Source: Labyrinthula sp. Ha (lineage: Eukaryota; Sar; Bigyra; Labyrinthulida; Labyrinthulaceae). From it: DNA of 64,000 nt. The stretch's first letter is position 1. Each line of letters begins with the position of its first letter. The stretch lies in contig JAALGZ010000018.1 in the NCBI GenBank assembly GCA_015227615.1, forward strand, positions 248,001 to 312,000. The letters run 5' to 3'. The notes below the pieces were generated by a model. The model was not told the DNA's origin and made no database searches. It saw only the letters and a list, made by a program, of their open reading frames with translations. This document shows positions 46,501 through 58,100 of this stretch, one piece after another. The position numbers and the translations under genes are program-made.

Positions 46501-49500
46501 GGACTATGGCAAGAACATTCCTCAATATCGAAAAAACAGCAAGAAAGCAAAATAGAATGTTAAAGATATTTTTATACTTATATTACTAAATTTAGATAGA
46601 TTTATGGCTTCGGTGGGTAATCCAACTTAATTTCTGTAATTTGGGGTAACCTATATATTTACAATGGAACCAAAACAGTACATTTGAGGAGGCTAAAATG
46701 CTATCATCTCGCCTTTCATAACACAAACACAGATTCTATTCAGATTATTCAAGTATTATGAGAGTGAGAGCAACGACAAACCAATAATAATCTCAAAACC
46801 TGTAGTATGAGATCACTTTCACTAATATGTAGAACATATGTTGAGCAGGACAACATTGTTTATCTTAATCTAAATGCAAAAGAAAAACTATTCTGCAAGT
46901 ACTCGAATAAACTCAACATCGAGAGAAGTTTTTCAAATCAGATATTTATATTTTTCTATATCTTAGACTTATGATACTTTTTTCATAGCTTTTTTCTTAT
47001 TTTTTATACTTGGAATGATTGCGGTACTTGGAGCTATTTTTACTGAAAAGTATCTATAACATAGACATAATTCTATGCGTGTTTACCATATATAAAGTTG
47101 GTTTAGCGATTTACAAATATAGTCCTTCCAATCCGTAAAGTACATTTTATGGGCAAAATAATTGCATATACTGGAAGATATGATTTGGCATATCTGTAAT
47201 ACTTAGCTTAACTAGATGTAAAAATTTCAATGACAAGAACCATCATCTCTTGTTGTCAGTTGCTCTCTTACTGCCGAAGACAGTAGATTATAAATTATAT
47301 TAATTCTCTTGTAGCACAAATAAAAAATTGCTAATATCCGGTATAGCCCTTGGAGAAACTTAACTGTTCTTTTGCTTTGCACGCTTTGTTTGCTTGCTTC
47401 AAAATACCCTTTAATTCTATAATGTGTTGCAGTCTTAATTAACTTAGTTGACGAAGTGATGTATTTCAGCATATTGCCTTAGTAGTTAGTATTTGTTTAA
47501 CCATTTCACTACAATCCTTAACCTTCAATTATCTTAAGAATATTATTAGTTTTTTATTTGTAGAGACAAATCTAAACTAGATTCGCGTTTTTATATAGAG
47601 GACTTCAAGTCGGCGAGTTTATGAAGTCTCAAATTTTTGTGGTATTTGATATTTTATTTAGCATCTATCCTAATATCCAAAATTGTGCTGGACAAGGACA
47701 CTCCTTAATTTGCTATATATAATATACATGTGTCAAACACCACTTGATAACATGTCATTCGCGTTGCACCTCATAAACTCTGTATATCTCTTGATATGTT
47801 TACCTTTATGACTATATCTTCTTCGGTCGAGTTTCATTTTATTAAATCATAGCTCTTTGCTTTGGTACTTGGAAAAGATTAAAAAAACGGACAAGTAAAT
47901 TTTGCAACACTAAATAAAGAGTATCCTGGATATACATCTTATATTGTTGGGGCTCAACCGCCTTATCACAGTATTAAATTAATTTGTTATGTCATGCATC
48001 AAAACTGGATATGAGTACTCAACGCGAAAACTAGATATACATTTGTGGCGATTTTATGTTGAGATTGAGTTAATACATTATTAGAGGTATGGGGTGGAGA
48101 CTATTTAAAAAACTTGTTTATTAATAGCGGCGACAATTCATCTATGAACTCTACTAACCTTTTTTCATACACTAGCCAGGTGATTATAGGCATATGTAGT
48201 CATACACCAAGTAGTCAATTGTGTGACTTTCTTCTCAATGACGGTTTATATTCTATAAAACTACAATAAATTCTCATATTACCACACGGTTGGTGCAACT
48301 TTGTATAATATTTTTCTGCTAATATACAAACACCGGGAATAAGAAATCGTTGGACTTCGATATATCAATAGCCACCGGGTGTTAAAAGATGATGCTTTTA
48401 TCATTTTAAAGTTCTCATCCAGGACTTTCCGTTTAGTTTTTCAAATATACATATCCGCATACGAATCAATATTATGTTGGTTTGTCATAGGCTCACTAAA
48501 AGCTAAACTTCCTTGGTCTAAGTTACTTTCTCATTTTACAGAATGGATTGAGAAGGCACTATTTGTGACGTAAGTTTCGAGTTTCTCATTATATTTTGTT
48601 TTGTTTTTCCTAACTTTGTAGTTGTGATTAAAGAAACTTTTTTATTTGAACAGAAAATGAGTTGCGTATAAATATATCATGACGTTATGAAAAAGGAAGC
48701 GGTAAAATCATGTTATTTTGTTTAAGCAAAGCTATCATTTCAAAACCCTAAACTACATCGAGTTTTCAACAATTAGAGTAGTTTGTTAGTTTGAAAGTGC
48801 TGTATCTAAAACTAATGCCAAGTCATGTAACCCAAACCTCAAGAGGGTTTATGGTCCAGTATTAGTTCGAGAACCTTGCTCTAGTAACAGAAATAGATAC
48901 TACGTGTAATTCAGGAAAACAGTATTGCATTTATTGATGCCGAAGTATTAAAACAACGCTCTTGCATTAGGGGCTTTGCTTAATATGGCCTTGATTTACA
49001 AATTCCGTGTACGATCCTCTTGAGCAAATATTCAAATTATGGTAGTAATGAGTTGCATCAATGTAAAACAGCCCCACGGTTAATAGATGGAGAGCAACAG
49101 AACAGATTCTTTTTTTAAGAATTATTGATTTAACTATTGTATTTGACTCTAGTACTAAATATTTAACTAATGTGACTAGCACCTTATTCTTTTCATGTTA
49201 CAAGGCCGTGATTTAACTGACTAGACTAATTCATAAAGAAATCAACTTTGAAGAGATATATTTCAAACCACCTACTTACATGAGGTTAAGGCGGAAATTT
49301 ACGGTTCAAGACCCAAATCTTCTGTAATTTAACGTACTGCATAATAGCCTAATTTAAGTATGGGAGGGGGAAGGGGGTTAGTTATAAACTTTATACTTTG
49401 ATACATAAACCCATTTTAACTAGTTTGAACACAATACTAATTGATTGATTTTTCAATGCAAGGTTTATGAAAGCTCTTAAGTCCAGAAACGGGTTTCATG

Positions 49501-50441
49501 AAAATAATATTCTAAGCCAAGGATATAGGAGTGGGCTTTATATAACGGAAGGAGCAAACCTTCACGCAATTTCTCTTGTTTTGCTATGAGGAAAATCCTT
49601 CTCTAGAACCAACCCAATGAGTAAGTATATTATCATTTCCACCAGTGGGCCTCTAGTTGGGATGAAAAACCTCTAAATGGCTTCAAGTAAATCTTCGGTT
49701 ATTCTGACACGTGGATATGTATCATGAAAATTAAATATAGCAAGAAACAGAGGTAATCAATAGATTAAACCAAAGGTATTTTATACTTTTCTCTAGTGAT
49801 AATTTTTTTTAACTTATTTCCTAATCCTTTTCAAAATCAATGGGCATTTTAAACCTGTTAGTTTTAAGGCAAAAAGATCTTACATAATTAACCAAAGCTG
49901 ATGACAGTCTGTCGTTCATACCACTTTTTTCATTAAGTAAAAAGTTCAATGGTTGCATTTTCTCCTATTTTCTTGTGGGTTAATCTTATATCAAAATATT
50001 GGTTATGCTTATGCGTCTATAAAATAGAGGTATGGAGGTGATCAGCCTCCCATAACAACAAAATAAGTTTCAGCAGTTTCTTTTCCAATGGCTCTTGCAG
50101 AGCAGTGAAGAATATGATACTAGCTAAGTAGAAACTCTTATATGTGATGCTTTGGTGTCTCTTCTAATCTACAATGAGTGTTGAGTAAGCATATACCCTC
50201 AGTATAAAGTAATGAAACCATGAATGACTTTTTACAGAAGCTCTTCAATGGGGCTTAAAGTTTGATTGTAGAAAAAGAATAGTTTGGCAAAGATTAACTA
50301 AGTCTTCAATTGACTATTAAATACATTTTTGTGGAAGTAAAGAACCACAGTGCTATACCTTCTCAAAACCCTTGTAGACTAAGACCAAAGACCAATTCCT
50401 AACCTGTGATTATATGAATTAGACCTACTCCATAAAAGAAC
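40520..50441. other. Gene desert
   Basis: No gene is supported in nearly 10 kb. Open frames reach only 64 to 81 codons, within chance for this base composition. Short TA runs lie near 44168 and 46193. No tandem array, terminal repeat or RNA gene was recognised. The final part, before 50442, is the 3' side of paralogue B. Confidence 0.45.
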
Positions 50442-53400
50442 TTATAAGTTTGGACCTTCATCCTCTAAAAAAGCCGTCATTTGCTGTGAAAGTCGATTTC
50501 CAGGAGTCTGTGGCTTAATTCCATCTCGCATTTGGAGTATAACTTGCTTTCTTTGTCGCTTCTTCAAGACATTGCTCCTAACTGGTTGATATGCCAAACT
50601 ATTTCCTGTGGTTGATCCTGCAACCCTTGAATTAGTATCCCCTTGTAATACACTTGGAAGAATTGAATTATTTCCTTCACTAGCTTCGGCTGAAAAAATA
50701 GGGTTCACTACCTGTACTTGTCTTGTATCCTCCCATTGTCTTTGAGCCTTTGCCGTATTGTCCTCAATTCTTATTAAACCATATGAAGCAAGCTTTTTGT
50801 GGTAAGGTTTTATCTGGCGGCTATGACTTATTCTGAGATGATCGTGTGAAGATTCTCCATCAACATGAATAATTTTTTCTCTATCAATAATGTAATAGTG
50901 AAAAAGTCGACCAACAAACAGATTTGCAAAATTCAAAAGCAACACAACAAGGATGCACAAATAACCACCAAGGGTGACCTCAGAATGAATCCCGATACAA
51001 GAAGCTGCTGCGTCTTCTTCCTCAATAAGACCAAGGGGTAGAAGAAACTCTTCCATTAAGTCTCCCAAGAAATCACATTCCTCTATTGCCTCAACCAAAC
51101 CTTTAGCCACCGTTGGAAGTTCTAGAACAGTTAGGGAAATAGCAATAACAAATACATCCACACAACACCACACTGATATAATGTGGTGTGCTTCATATAA
51201 ATGTCTTGCACCAGATAGTGTATATTGTCCAAATAACATAGCAAACAGAACCAAAGTCTGCAACGCCGGGAAAACAACGATAGTCAAGATAAATACAGAA
51301 GCAACAAAATATATAATAGTATTGCCCTCGTAGATTTTGACTATGTCAAAAAGAAGATCGAAAACGCTAACATCATATTTTCTTTCCCTATCTGCCCAAT
51401 CAACAAGAAATCCGGCTATACCATTTATCTCAACATGGATACTCTCTAAAGTAGCAGCATATAGTAAAGTTACAGCTACAACAGAAATACTAACAAAGAG
51501 TAGCGAAAGAGCAGCCCCAGTGATTTTAAACGTGTAGTTATAGTCCTTTCCACCATGCTCAACATTGTGTGCATTGGACTGAACATTAAATTCCCACTGA
51601 CCAAGACCAAAATAAAATTTGTCCTCATCAATTTCATGCGTAATAACGCCTGCCTCTTTCTTTACTGCCTCTATTCTCTGTAGAAACTCCTTGCGGTCTC
51701 TAATTCTTGCTTTATCTTCCAGGTTATTATTTAATACCAGCAAAATGTTACTTAGAATAATTGAAAACACAACAGCCATAGAGAAAGTAAACAAACTGAC
51801 TTGAGGCTGAATATCAATCAACAACTGAAAGGCCTCCTCATCACCAAGCCATGAAGGATTAGGAGACCCACCTTCAATATTGAACACAAGTAAAACAAAA
51901 ACAAGGAAATGAAACTCTGCAAAACTATATCTTCCGAGAATATCCAACCATTCCAATAAGACTCCCCTTTTTTCCAAACTCATTGTACTTGGTGAGGAGA
52001 ACCAACTAAACATAAGCAAAAGAAGTTTCATATAGGGCCAACCCACAGATACAATAAATAGCAACAAGGCCAGTATATATGCACCTGTATCCCATAGTGT
52101 AATAGCTGTTGTAATCACACTCAAAGTCCCGAAGTTCTCCAAGTTTAGAGTGACTCCCAAGATTTGTCCCACAATATTAATAATAACAGCAACTCCAGTA
52201 TCACCAATCACAAAAAGACAAATATTCAAAACGATGCACAGAGGAATCAAAATTTTCGCTGCCTTTGGAATACTACTGTTTCTATACATGGGCTCAAGAT
52301 AATGGATGTTCTTTTCATGTTGCTGAGTTTGCTTAGAAATCTCTTCTTTACGATATTCCTTCCACTTAGGTCCACAGAACTTAATACAAAAACCTAATCC
52401 TGCAGGAACTATTATAGCTACCATTAAGAGAGCGAGATAGGATAACACACCAATGTAATCCTCTGAAGGTTCTGCGACAAAGCTTGTAAATACGACACTA
52501 TCATCGCTTCCAGTCATACAAATGTTTCTTGCGTTTCCTATCGTTTCGTCAAAATCTTCCTCGCGGAATAAGCCTTGCAATAATGGCTCAACTCCATCAA
52601 CAACGTCTTGTAAGAATTCCTGCAAATCAATCCAACTAGTTTCTGTATTTAATGCTGCTGCCATGCTATTCAAAATGAAGTTGTCACACTCGCAATCTAC
52701 AGAAACTTCCAAGCCTTCAAGTTCGCCAATGAACTGAGTCACTCCACCTGGATAGTCAAGCTTCATCAACCAGCAGTCTAGACTTAGTATTTGATCCAGT
52801 TCCATAGAATCTAGATCGTAGTCCGTAAACTTCAGATATAGATCTAGCAGCACATATACACTGGCAAATTTTAACTCTATAGTAGCATAATTTGATTGCG
52901 CCAGAAACTCCTCTGGTGGCGCGGTTGCTACTCCATCGACATTTCTTGGTTCAGGAACACTGACATTTAGCTCAATTCGTAAAATAAGAGGGTTATCCTG
53001 AGCCCCAGCATCCAAGTAGGTTGTCACTTCTTGTGGATAATAAGGAGAATCTTCCAAAACTCCAAGAACTTTTAAATCTCTCAGCGTTGGTGGTGTGATT
53101 CCGGCTAAAACAATATAAACAAAAGAAATATTCATATCAGTCTCGTACCCGTTAATAACTGGTAGTGTAAAGTCTATCGACAAGTCATCATCAGGAGACA
53201 GAATCTCAAGGCCTCCATTTTCAAACTCAACAAACTCTAAGAGCTCAACAACAGTTTCATTATCCAGCGCATCTGATATATTGAAAAATATTCCTTCATT
53301 AAAATCTAACGGATACAACTCTATATCATCATAAATAGGGTCGGCTGGTAAACATTCGGTCGGGTCGATGAGCTCTTGGTTTCGAACACTTTCTTCACCA

Positions 53401-55151
53401 AGTAACTCGAGAGCTCTCGGGATAATAGGTTGATAAACAGGAATAATAGTGTTCACGATATCGCCAACAAGAACGAGAAAAGCATCTTCGAATCCACCCA
53501 ACGATACTTCAACGAACTCGTGGTCAACGGTTAACCCAGTAACACGTGGAGTCAAAACTAGACAAGCAATAAGACAATCAAATATTTCATCATAAATAGG
53601 CCCCAGGTTGATAGCGTTGAAAAAGTCAACATCTGGAGGAATAAGAGCTGTCAACCTCGCCAAGAAACCATCCCAGTCCAGCTGTACCTGAAAATTTTCA
53701 TCGAGAAGTATTTCGAACGGATTGTTGTCAAGTAAAACATTTTCTTCAGCACCTTCAACAACAGTGCCAGTATTGGAGATGTTAACAAGAACACGAATAT
53801 CTCCAGTCAGCACTATATCTCCCAGATTTATTTTTGGTATCTCCAAAGTTTGTTTACCAACAGCAATAAGATTTGGAAACACCGGGTCAGAAGTCGCGTT
53901 TTCTGGAGGAAAGATATCCAGAAGCAGCTCTTCGATAACTATACGAACATCTACCGCGAGTCCAGTATCTCTTATGGTAATGTTAAATTCTGCTTCAACT
54001 GGCTCAATTATTGCTTCTCCAGAAGCAATTTCTTCACTAGTAGCAAAAAACTCACCTGAAAAAATAGACCTCAAGTCGAAGTCTATAATGGTACCGTCAT
54101 TCTCATGCATATGAAGATTATATTCTTCACTCAAGAACCAAAGGAGTGAATCATATTCAGTGTTGTTTTGAGGATAAAGGACGTCTATTATATCGTACAG
54201 AACAGGTTTGCTTCCCGTATCAGCAGGAATAGGAAGAAGCAGATCGACAAAGAATTCATCTCTATCTGTCCAGTCATAGATATTAACATCTGGAAATTCA
54301 GAAGCTAAACCACGCTCTGGTTGTAGATAAGTACCATCTTCAAACGGATTAGCAACATAAAAGTCACTCGACTTATTCACAAGATCATTTGTCAACAACA
54401 AATTGCTAATTTCCCCAGCAAGATCGTTTGCAAGCTGACACAACTCTGCCTGGATATCTTCTTGCACGAGTGTTGGATCGTTTCTGATTTCTTCTAAAAC
54501 GGTATCCGTTAAGTCAATGAATCCCAAGAGATCTAGAAGACCTTCACCACTGTATTCAACACTTCCTACGTCAGCCACGCACTCCCCGATTTCAGATTCA
54601 ACAGGAACTGTTGTTGTATAGTCTGGTGAGAAAAGTCTTAGCTGTTGACTTACTTGTGCTGTGGAGGTAATGAAGTTCAAAGTACCATCAACTTCCTCAT
54701 CCTCTCCACTTGAGAAAACGAAGACTTTCAAAGGGATATCACATTCGAATTGAACGAGATCAACAAGCACTTGGAAGACATATTCGCTGTAAAGTGTGCC
54801 ATTAACATCGGTCTGACCATCCAAAAACTCTCCGGATAAATAAACATCACCTTGCTCCATAACTTGGATGTTTCTACATTCTCCACGCTCCCCAATGACA
54901 GCTACCGCAGTAATCCCAAGAATTCCAGTGTCGACGTCTTTGTTTTCTACATCTAAGTCAAGAGGTAAAATCATTCCCCCGAGTACGGAGTTAATATTCG
55001 TAAAGTCACCGCCAGGAAGAACTCTTGATAAAGAAAGGCTTTCTTCCGATGCGTCAATGCCATTAGGTAAAATAGAAGACAGTGCCGGCAAGTACAAACA
55101 CTGCGTGAGCGCAAATAGAAAAAGAACAGCTGGTTTCAAATATAGAAGCAT
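50442..55151 (-). CDS. PqiA/LetA-like multi-spanning protein with giant ectodomain, paralogue B
   Basis: Single open frame, 1569 residues, with the same plan as paralogue A: signal peptide (hydrophobic AVLFLFALTQCLYL), an ectodomain of about 870 residues, a transmembrane helix near 898-922, a cytosolic linker (EKNIHYLEPMYRNSSIPKAA, almost the same as in A), two PqiA modules and a cytosolic tail. Compared with A, the ectodomain is strikingly acidic and has changed greatly, while landmarks such as GGDFTNINSVLG, LPVYQP/IPVYQP and ITGLTVDH/VTGLTVDH persist. Residues about 1024-1308 are identical to A. The tail is longer than A's and differs in sequence, but both end regions keep a basic NxVLKKRxRK / NSVLLKRKK element. 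Lipid transport is inferred from the PqiA family; substrate and membrane are unknown. The two genes are tail to tail, with HSF and a small gene between them. Confidence 0.85.
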   Translation of the reverse strand: MLLYLKPAVLFLFALTQCLYLPALSSILPNGIDASEESLSLSRVLPGGDFTNINSVLGGMILPLDLDVENKDVDTGILGITAVAVIGERGECRNIQVMEQGDVYLSGEFLDGQTDVNGTLYSEYVFQVLVDLVQFECDIPLKVFVFSSGEDEEVDGTLNFITSTAQVSQQLRLFSPDYTTTVPVESEIGECVADVGSVEYSGEGLLDLLGFIDLTDTVLEEIRNDPTLVQEDIQAELCQLANDLAGEISNLLLTNDLVNKSSDFYVANPFEDGTYLQPERGLASEFPDVNIYDWTDRDEFFVDLLLPIPADTGSKPVLYDIIDVLYPQNNTEYDSLLWFLSEEYNLHMHENDGTIIDFDLRSIFSGEFFATSEEIASGEAIIEPVEAEFNITIRDTGLAVDVRIVIEELLLDIFPPENATSDPVFPNLIAVGKQTLEIPKINLGDIVLTGDIRVLVNISNTGTVVEGAEENVLLDNNPFEILLDENFQVQLDWDGFLARLTALIPPDVDFFNAINLGPIYDEIFDCLIACLVLTPRVTGLTVDHEFVEVSLGGFEDAFLVLVGDIVNTIIPVYQPIIPRALELLGEESVRNQELIDPTECLPADPIYDDIELYPLDFNEGIFFNISDALDNETVVELLEFVEFENGGLEILSPDDDLSIDFTLPVINGYETDMNISFVYIVLAGITPPTLRDLKVLGVLEDSPYYPQEVTTYLDAGAQDNPLILRIELNVSVPEPRNVDGVATAPPEEFLAQSNYATIELKFASVYVLLDLYLKFTDYDLDSMELDQILSLDCWLMKLDYPGGVTQFIGELEGLEVSVDCECDNFILNSMAAALNTETSWIDLQEFLQDVVDGVEPLLQGLFREEDFDETIGNARNICMTGSDDSVVFTSFVAEPSEDYIGVLSYLALLMVAIIVPAGLGFCIKFCGPKWKEYRKEEISKQTQQHEKNIHYLEPMYRNSSIPKAAKILIPLCIVLNICLFVIGDTGVAVIINIVGQILGVTLNLENFGTLSVITTAITLWDTGAYILALLLFIVSVGWPYMKLLLLMFSWFSSPSTMSLEKRGVLLEWLDILGRYSFAEFHFLVFVLLVFNIEGGSPNPSWLGDEEAFQLLIDIQPQVSLFTFSMAVVFSIILSNILLVLNNNLEDKARIRDRKEFLQRIEAVKKEAGVITHEIDEDKFYFGLGQWEFNVQSNAHNVEHGGKDYNYTFKITGAALSLLFVSISVVAVTLLYAATLESIHVEINGIAGFLVDWADRERKYDVSVFDLLFDIVKIYEGNTIIYFVASVFILTIVVFPALQTLVLFAMLFGQYTLSGARHLYEAHHIISVWCCVDVFVIAISLTVLELPTVAKGLVEAIEECDFLGDLMEEFLLPLGLIEEEDAAASCIGIHSEVTLGGYLCILVVLLLNFANLFVGRLFHYYIIDREKIIHVDGESSHDHLRISHSRQIKPYHKKLASYGLIRIEDNTAKAQRQWEDTRQVQVVNPIFSAEASEGNNSILPSVLQGDTNSRVAGSTTGNSLAYQPVRSNVLKKRQRKQVILQMRDGIKPQTPGNRLSQQMTAFLEDEGPNL
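51226..52082 (-). repeat. 857-bp inverted near-identical tract, arm 2 (inside paralogue B)
   Basis: Reverse complement of 32770-33626 with one silent mismatch. The right edge is where A has GGCGCATAT and B has GGTGCATAT; the left edge is just after TATTTGGACA. About 17.6 kb lie between the arms, including the tails of both genes, HSF and the small gene near 40 kb. Confidence 0.95.
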
Positions 55152-58100
55152 TTAACTTGAAAGTTATAATATACACTACAAAAGGAGAAAGTTTAACAAG
55201 CTTTTTCTTCGTACAGTATTTATTTGGTAAGAGTTGACGCTGTAGAAAAGGTTGTTTATTTCTGGGCCTAAGATGTTACGTTTATCTATCCCTTTGTAGT
55301 ACTTATTAGTGATAGGGGTAGTTTTGGACCGATTAGTTCCAGAATAATCCGCTGAACCATTTTCCCTTGTTTTATATTAATAGTTATAACAATTTATTGA
55401 AAAAGCTGTCGGGTTGGATTTCTGCTTTTTGTATATATATTCCTGGTAAGTCAAAAAATCTATTGTGTAGCTGGTTTATGGTAATACATAACAGTAGAAC
55501 CGTTATTTGCTGTTTATGTTAACGGAATGAAGTTCTGGTAATGAAACTTCCACTATCCATAACTTTCCCTTTTATCAGTAATATTGTTATTAACGTTAAA
55601 GGTGCTAGTTGAAAGAGTTCCATCGTAACGGTATATGTACACGCTATGGAATCTATCGAGAGAAACGTCTTTGGCTTGAACTTAGGTGTTTCGAATAGGA
55701 TGAATTATTTCGCTCTAACATAGGACAGAGAATAGACTAGAAGAAAACGAAAAAAGCAAGAAATTTTGGTTGTATGAAACGTCATGGCTTGAGAATTCAA
55801 ACTAGTATCGTTAGAGGTAGACACAAACTTTGTAGCACCAAATGCAACAAAGTACTAAGATAAACAAAGTTCCAGGTTTGAGAAAGGTCTTTACCCTGTA
55901 AAGATCTTTATGTATAAGAATTTCATCCTTATATTCTTAAGCTGTTAATACCCAACTTCCGTAAATATTCCATGCCCAAACTATGTTTCTCTTTAATGGA
56001 CATAAATATAACGAAAGGCCTATAACAAAAATTTACACCAAATAACTCTGGATAAAAACTTAAAGAAGCTAATAATGCGTCTTGGAGTTTATTGTTTACT
56101 GTTACTTGTGGTAAGAGTAAGGCCTATTCCTTATTTTTATCTAGCAGTTTCCATAATTAGCATCAATCATGGGTTATATAAAATGAGATTGTCAAAATCT
56201 TGAACTATATGTCTAATGTGCAGCACGTTACTTATCGGTTGTAAGCTTAGAGGCTCATTTTCTGTCTAAAACTCAATTAACTTCAAAAGTTGCACACTAA
56301 GAACATGTTTGAGGTTTTTTCCTTGAAAAAAACTGTAGTGCATTACTAAGAAATGCCCAAAGGCGAAAACACTGACCAGAGTTCAGGATTGATCTGAACA
56401 ACGTAAACTGTAGGAAAGCTACGGAATTTTGAAACCATCTCGCCCTGGAGCTTGTTTACTTGGGTAAAAGGGGAGAACGTTGTAGGTTCTTTATTGAAGA
56501 TGACCGAAGTGCCTCTGTTCCATAAGCAGAACCAATCACCTAAGATGTGTAACAAACTAAGACTTTCAATATTTTCCTAGAGGTAATAATTCCTGATTAT
56601 AAACTAAAGTTTTTCACTATAAAAGCTACGGCAACAAATGTTTTGAAGATCTCCTTACATTTGTCAGGATTAACAGTTTTCACAAGAGCGAAGGAAGAAA
56701 TAGGCAGAAGACACTGCTAGCCTATGAGTTGAAAAAAAATTGAGTTTCTTCAGAAACAATATTAATTCAAACTGGGTGAAAGCGAGATATAAGTCATGAA
56801 TATGCTAAAGAGGATGTGTGTACTAAATAAATAATTCTTTACTGAAGTTTTTCATCTAAGACTATCCTGTTTATATCAGGAATGACTTTAAGGACCGTTT
56901 GACTCATACACTCTAAGTTTCATAATATTACTCGCACTGTTCTATGTAAAATAACCCTACTAATTAACTTCAGCCGGAACTCGGGATGTACATTTGAAAT
57001 AGTTTCTATGCAAGCTAGCTTTCGGAAGATAATTCTAGTTGGTAGTAACAGTGACACAGTTTCCCAAAATTAAAATCCTGAAACCAAAAAAGAAACAAAT
57101 CAAGAAAATAACGCCAAGTAGATGATGTCAAGAGGAGAAATTTTTGAATGTTTGAAAACAAATCAGGAAGTTACTGCGCATAAAATATGGTCAATAGTTG
57201 GAGGATTTCTTCTAGTATCATGCCTCGTACATTTCAGTCTTGGAAAGGCTGAAGAAACAATTTAGAGCATCTACAAACAAAGGAGTTGAACATTGACATG
57301 TGAGCTGGATAGTTGCTATTTTTAGATTAATGTCACTGAATGTAGGGTCTCTACAAGCATCAGAGATATTCCATGTATTATTTAAAACATATTAGGGCTA
57401 AGTTTTCTATGTTTTTAGAAAAACGGGAACTTGAAATATGGTGTTTAATCTTAGGTTCTTAAAGCTATCATTTGCCTTTCTCCTGGCCTTTTACTTAAAA
57501 CTTATGTGCCACCCTCGTGGTTTCTATGTTACAGACATGGAAAACTATATAAATTCATTTCCATTTTTATCGAAGACCGACTGGCGAAGGAAGGTCGAGA
57601 AATGGGGGGGGTTAATAGGTGTAAGCTAACCCAAACTTCAAGGATCGAGTTTAGTTAAGACACGATGTTGATGTATTATTACAGAATAAGCAGAAGAAGA
57701 CACTTTGGCATTAATTTTCTTAATCCTAATGTTTATTTGGTATCTTCTAGTGCATTTCACTTTGTCCCCAGTCCACTCCATATTTTGTCTATGGGAAATT
57801 GCCATTCTACACATCGCTGATTCAAACGAAGGGTGGGTTGTACTTAGGTCTTCATGGCCTTATGGACGGTGATTCTGTTATTGGTAATTCTAACAAGAGT
57901 GGCCTTCTGAATACTGGGCTCTAAATAACCGATTCGTGTACATTTTCAACCTTTTTTATTTATCATTACCGGTATTTCAGTGTAGACTGAGCTTTGGGCC
58001 CTGTGGCAGTTTCTGGCCACAGTAAGACAATTGACGGGTATGGACTATGCCATTCGGGTGTATCAGAGTAGAAAACCACCATAAAGCAGATACTTGCTCA

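Noticed and set aside
51337-51804. Plus-strand frames of 61-66 codons that are identical to minus-strand frames at 33048-33515
   Set aside because: They are antisense shadows of the duplicated tract; their identity was the clue to the tract but they are not genes.
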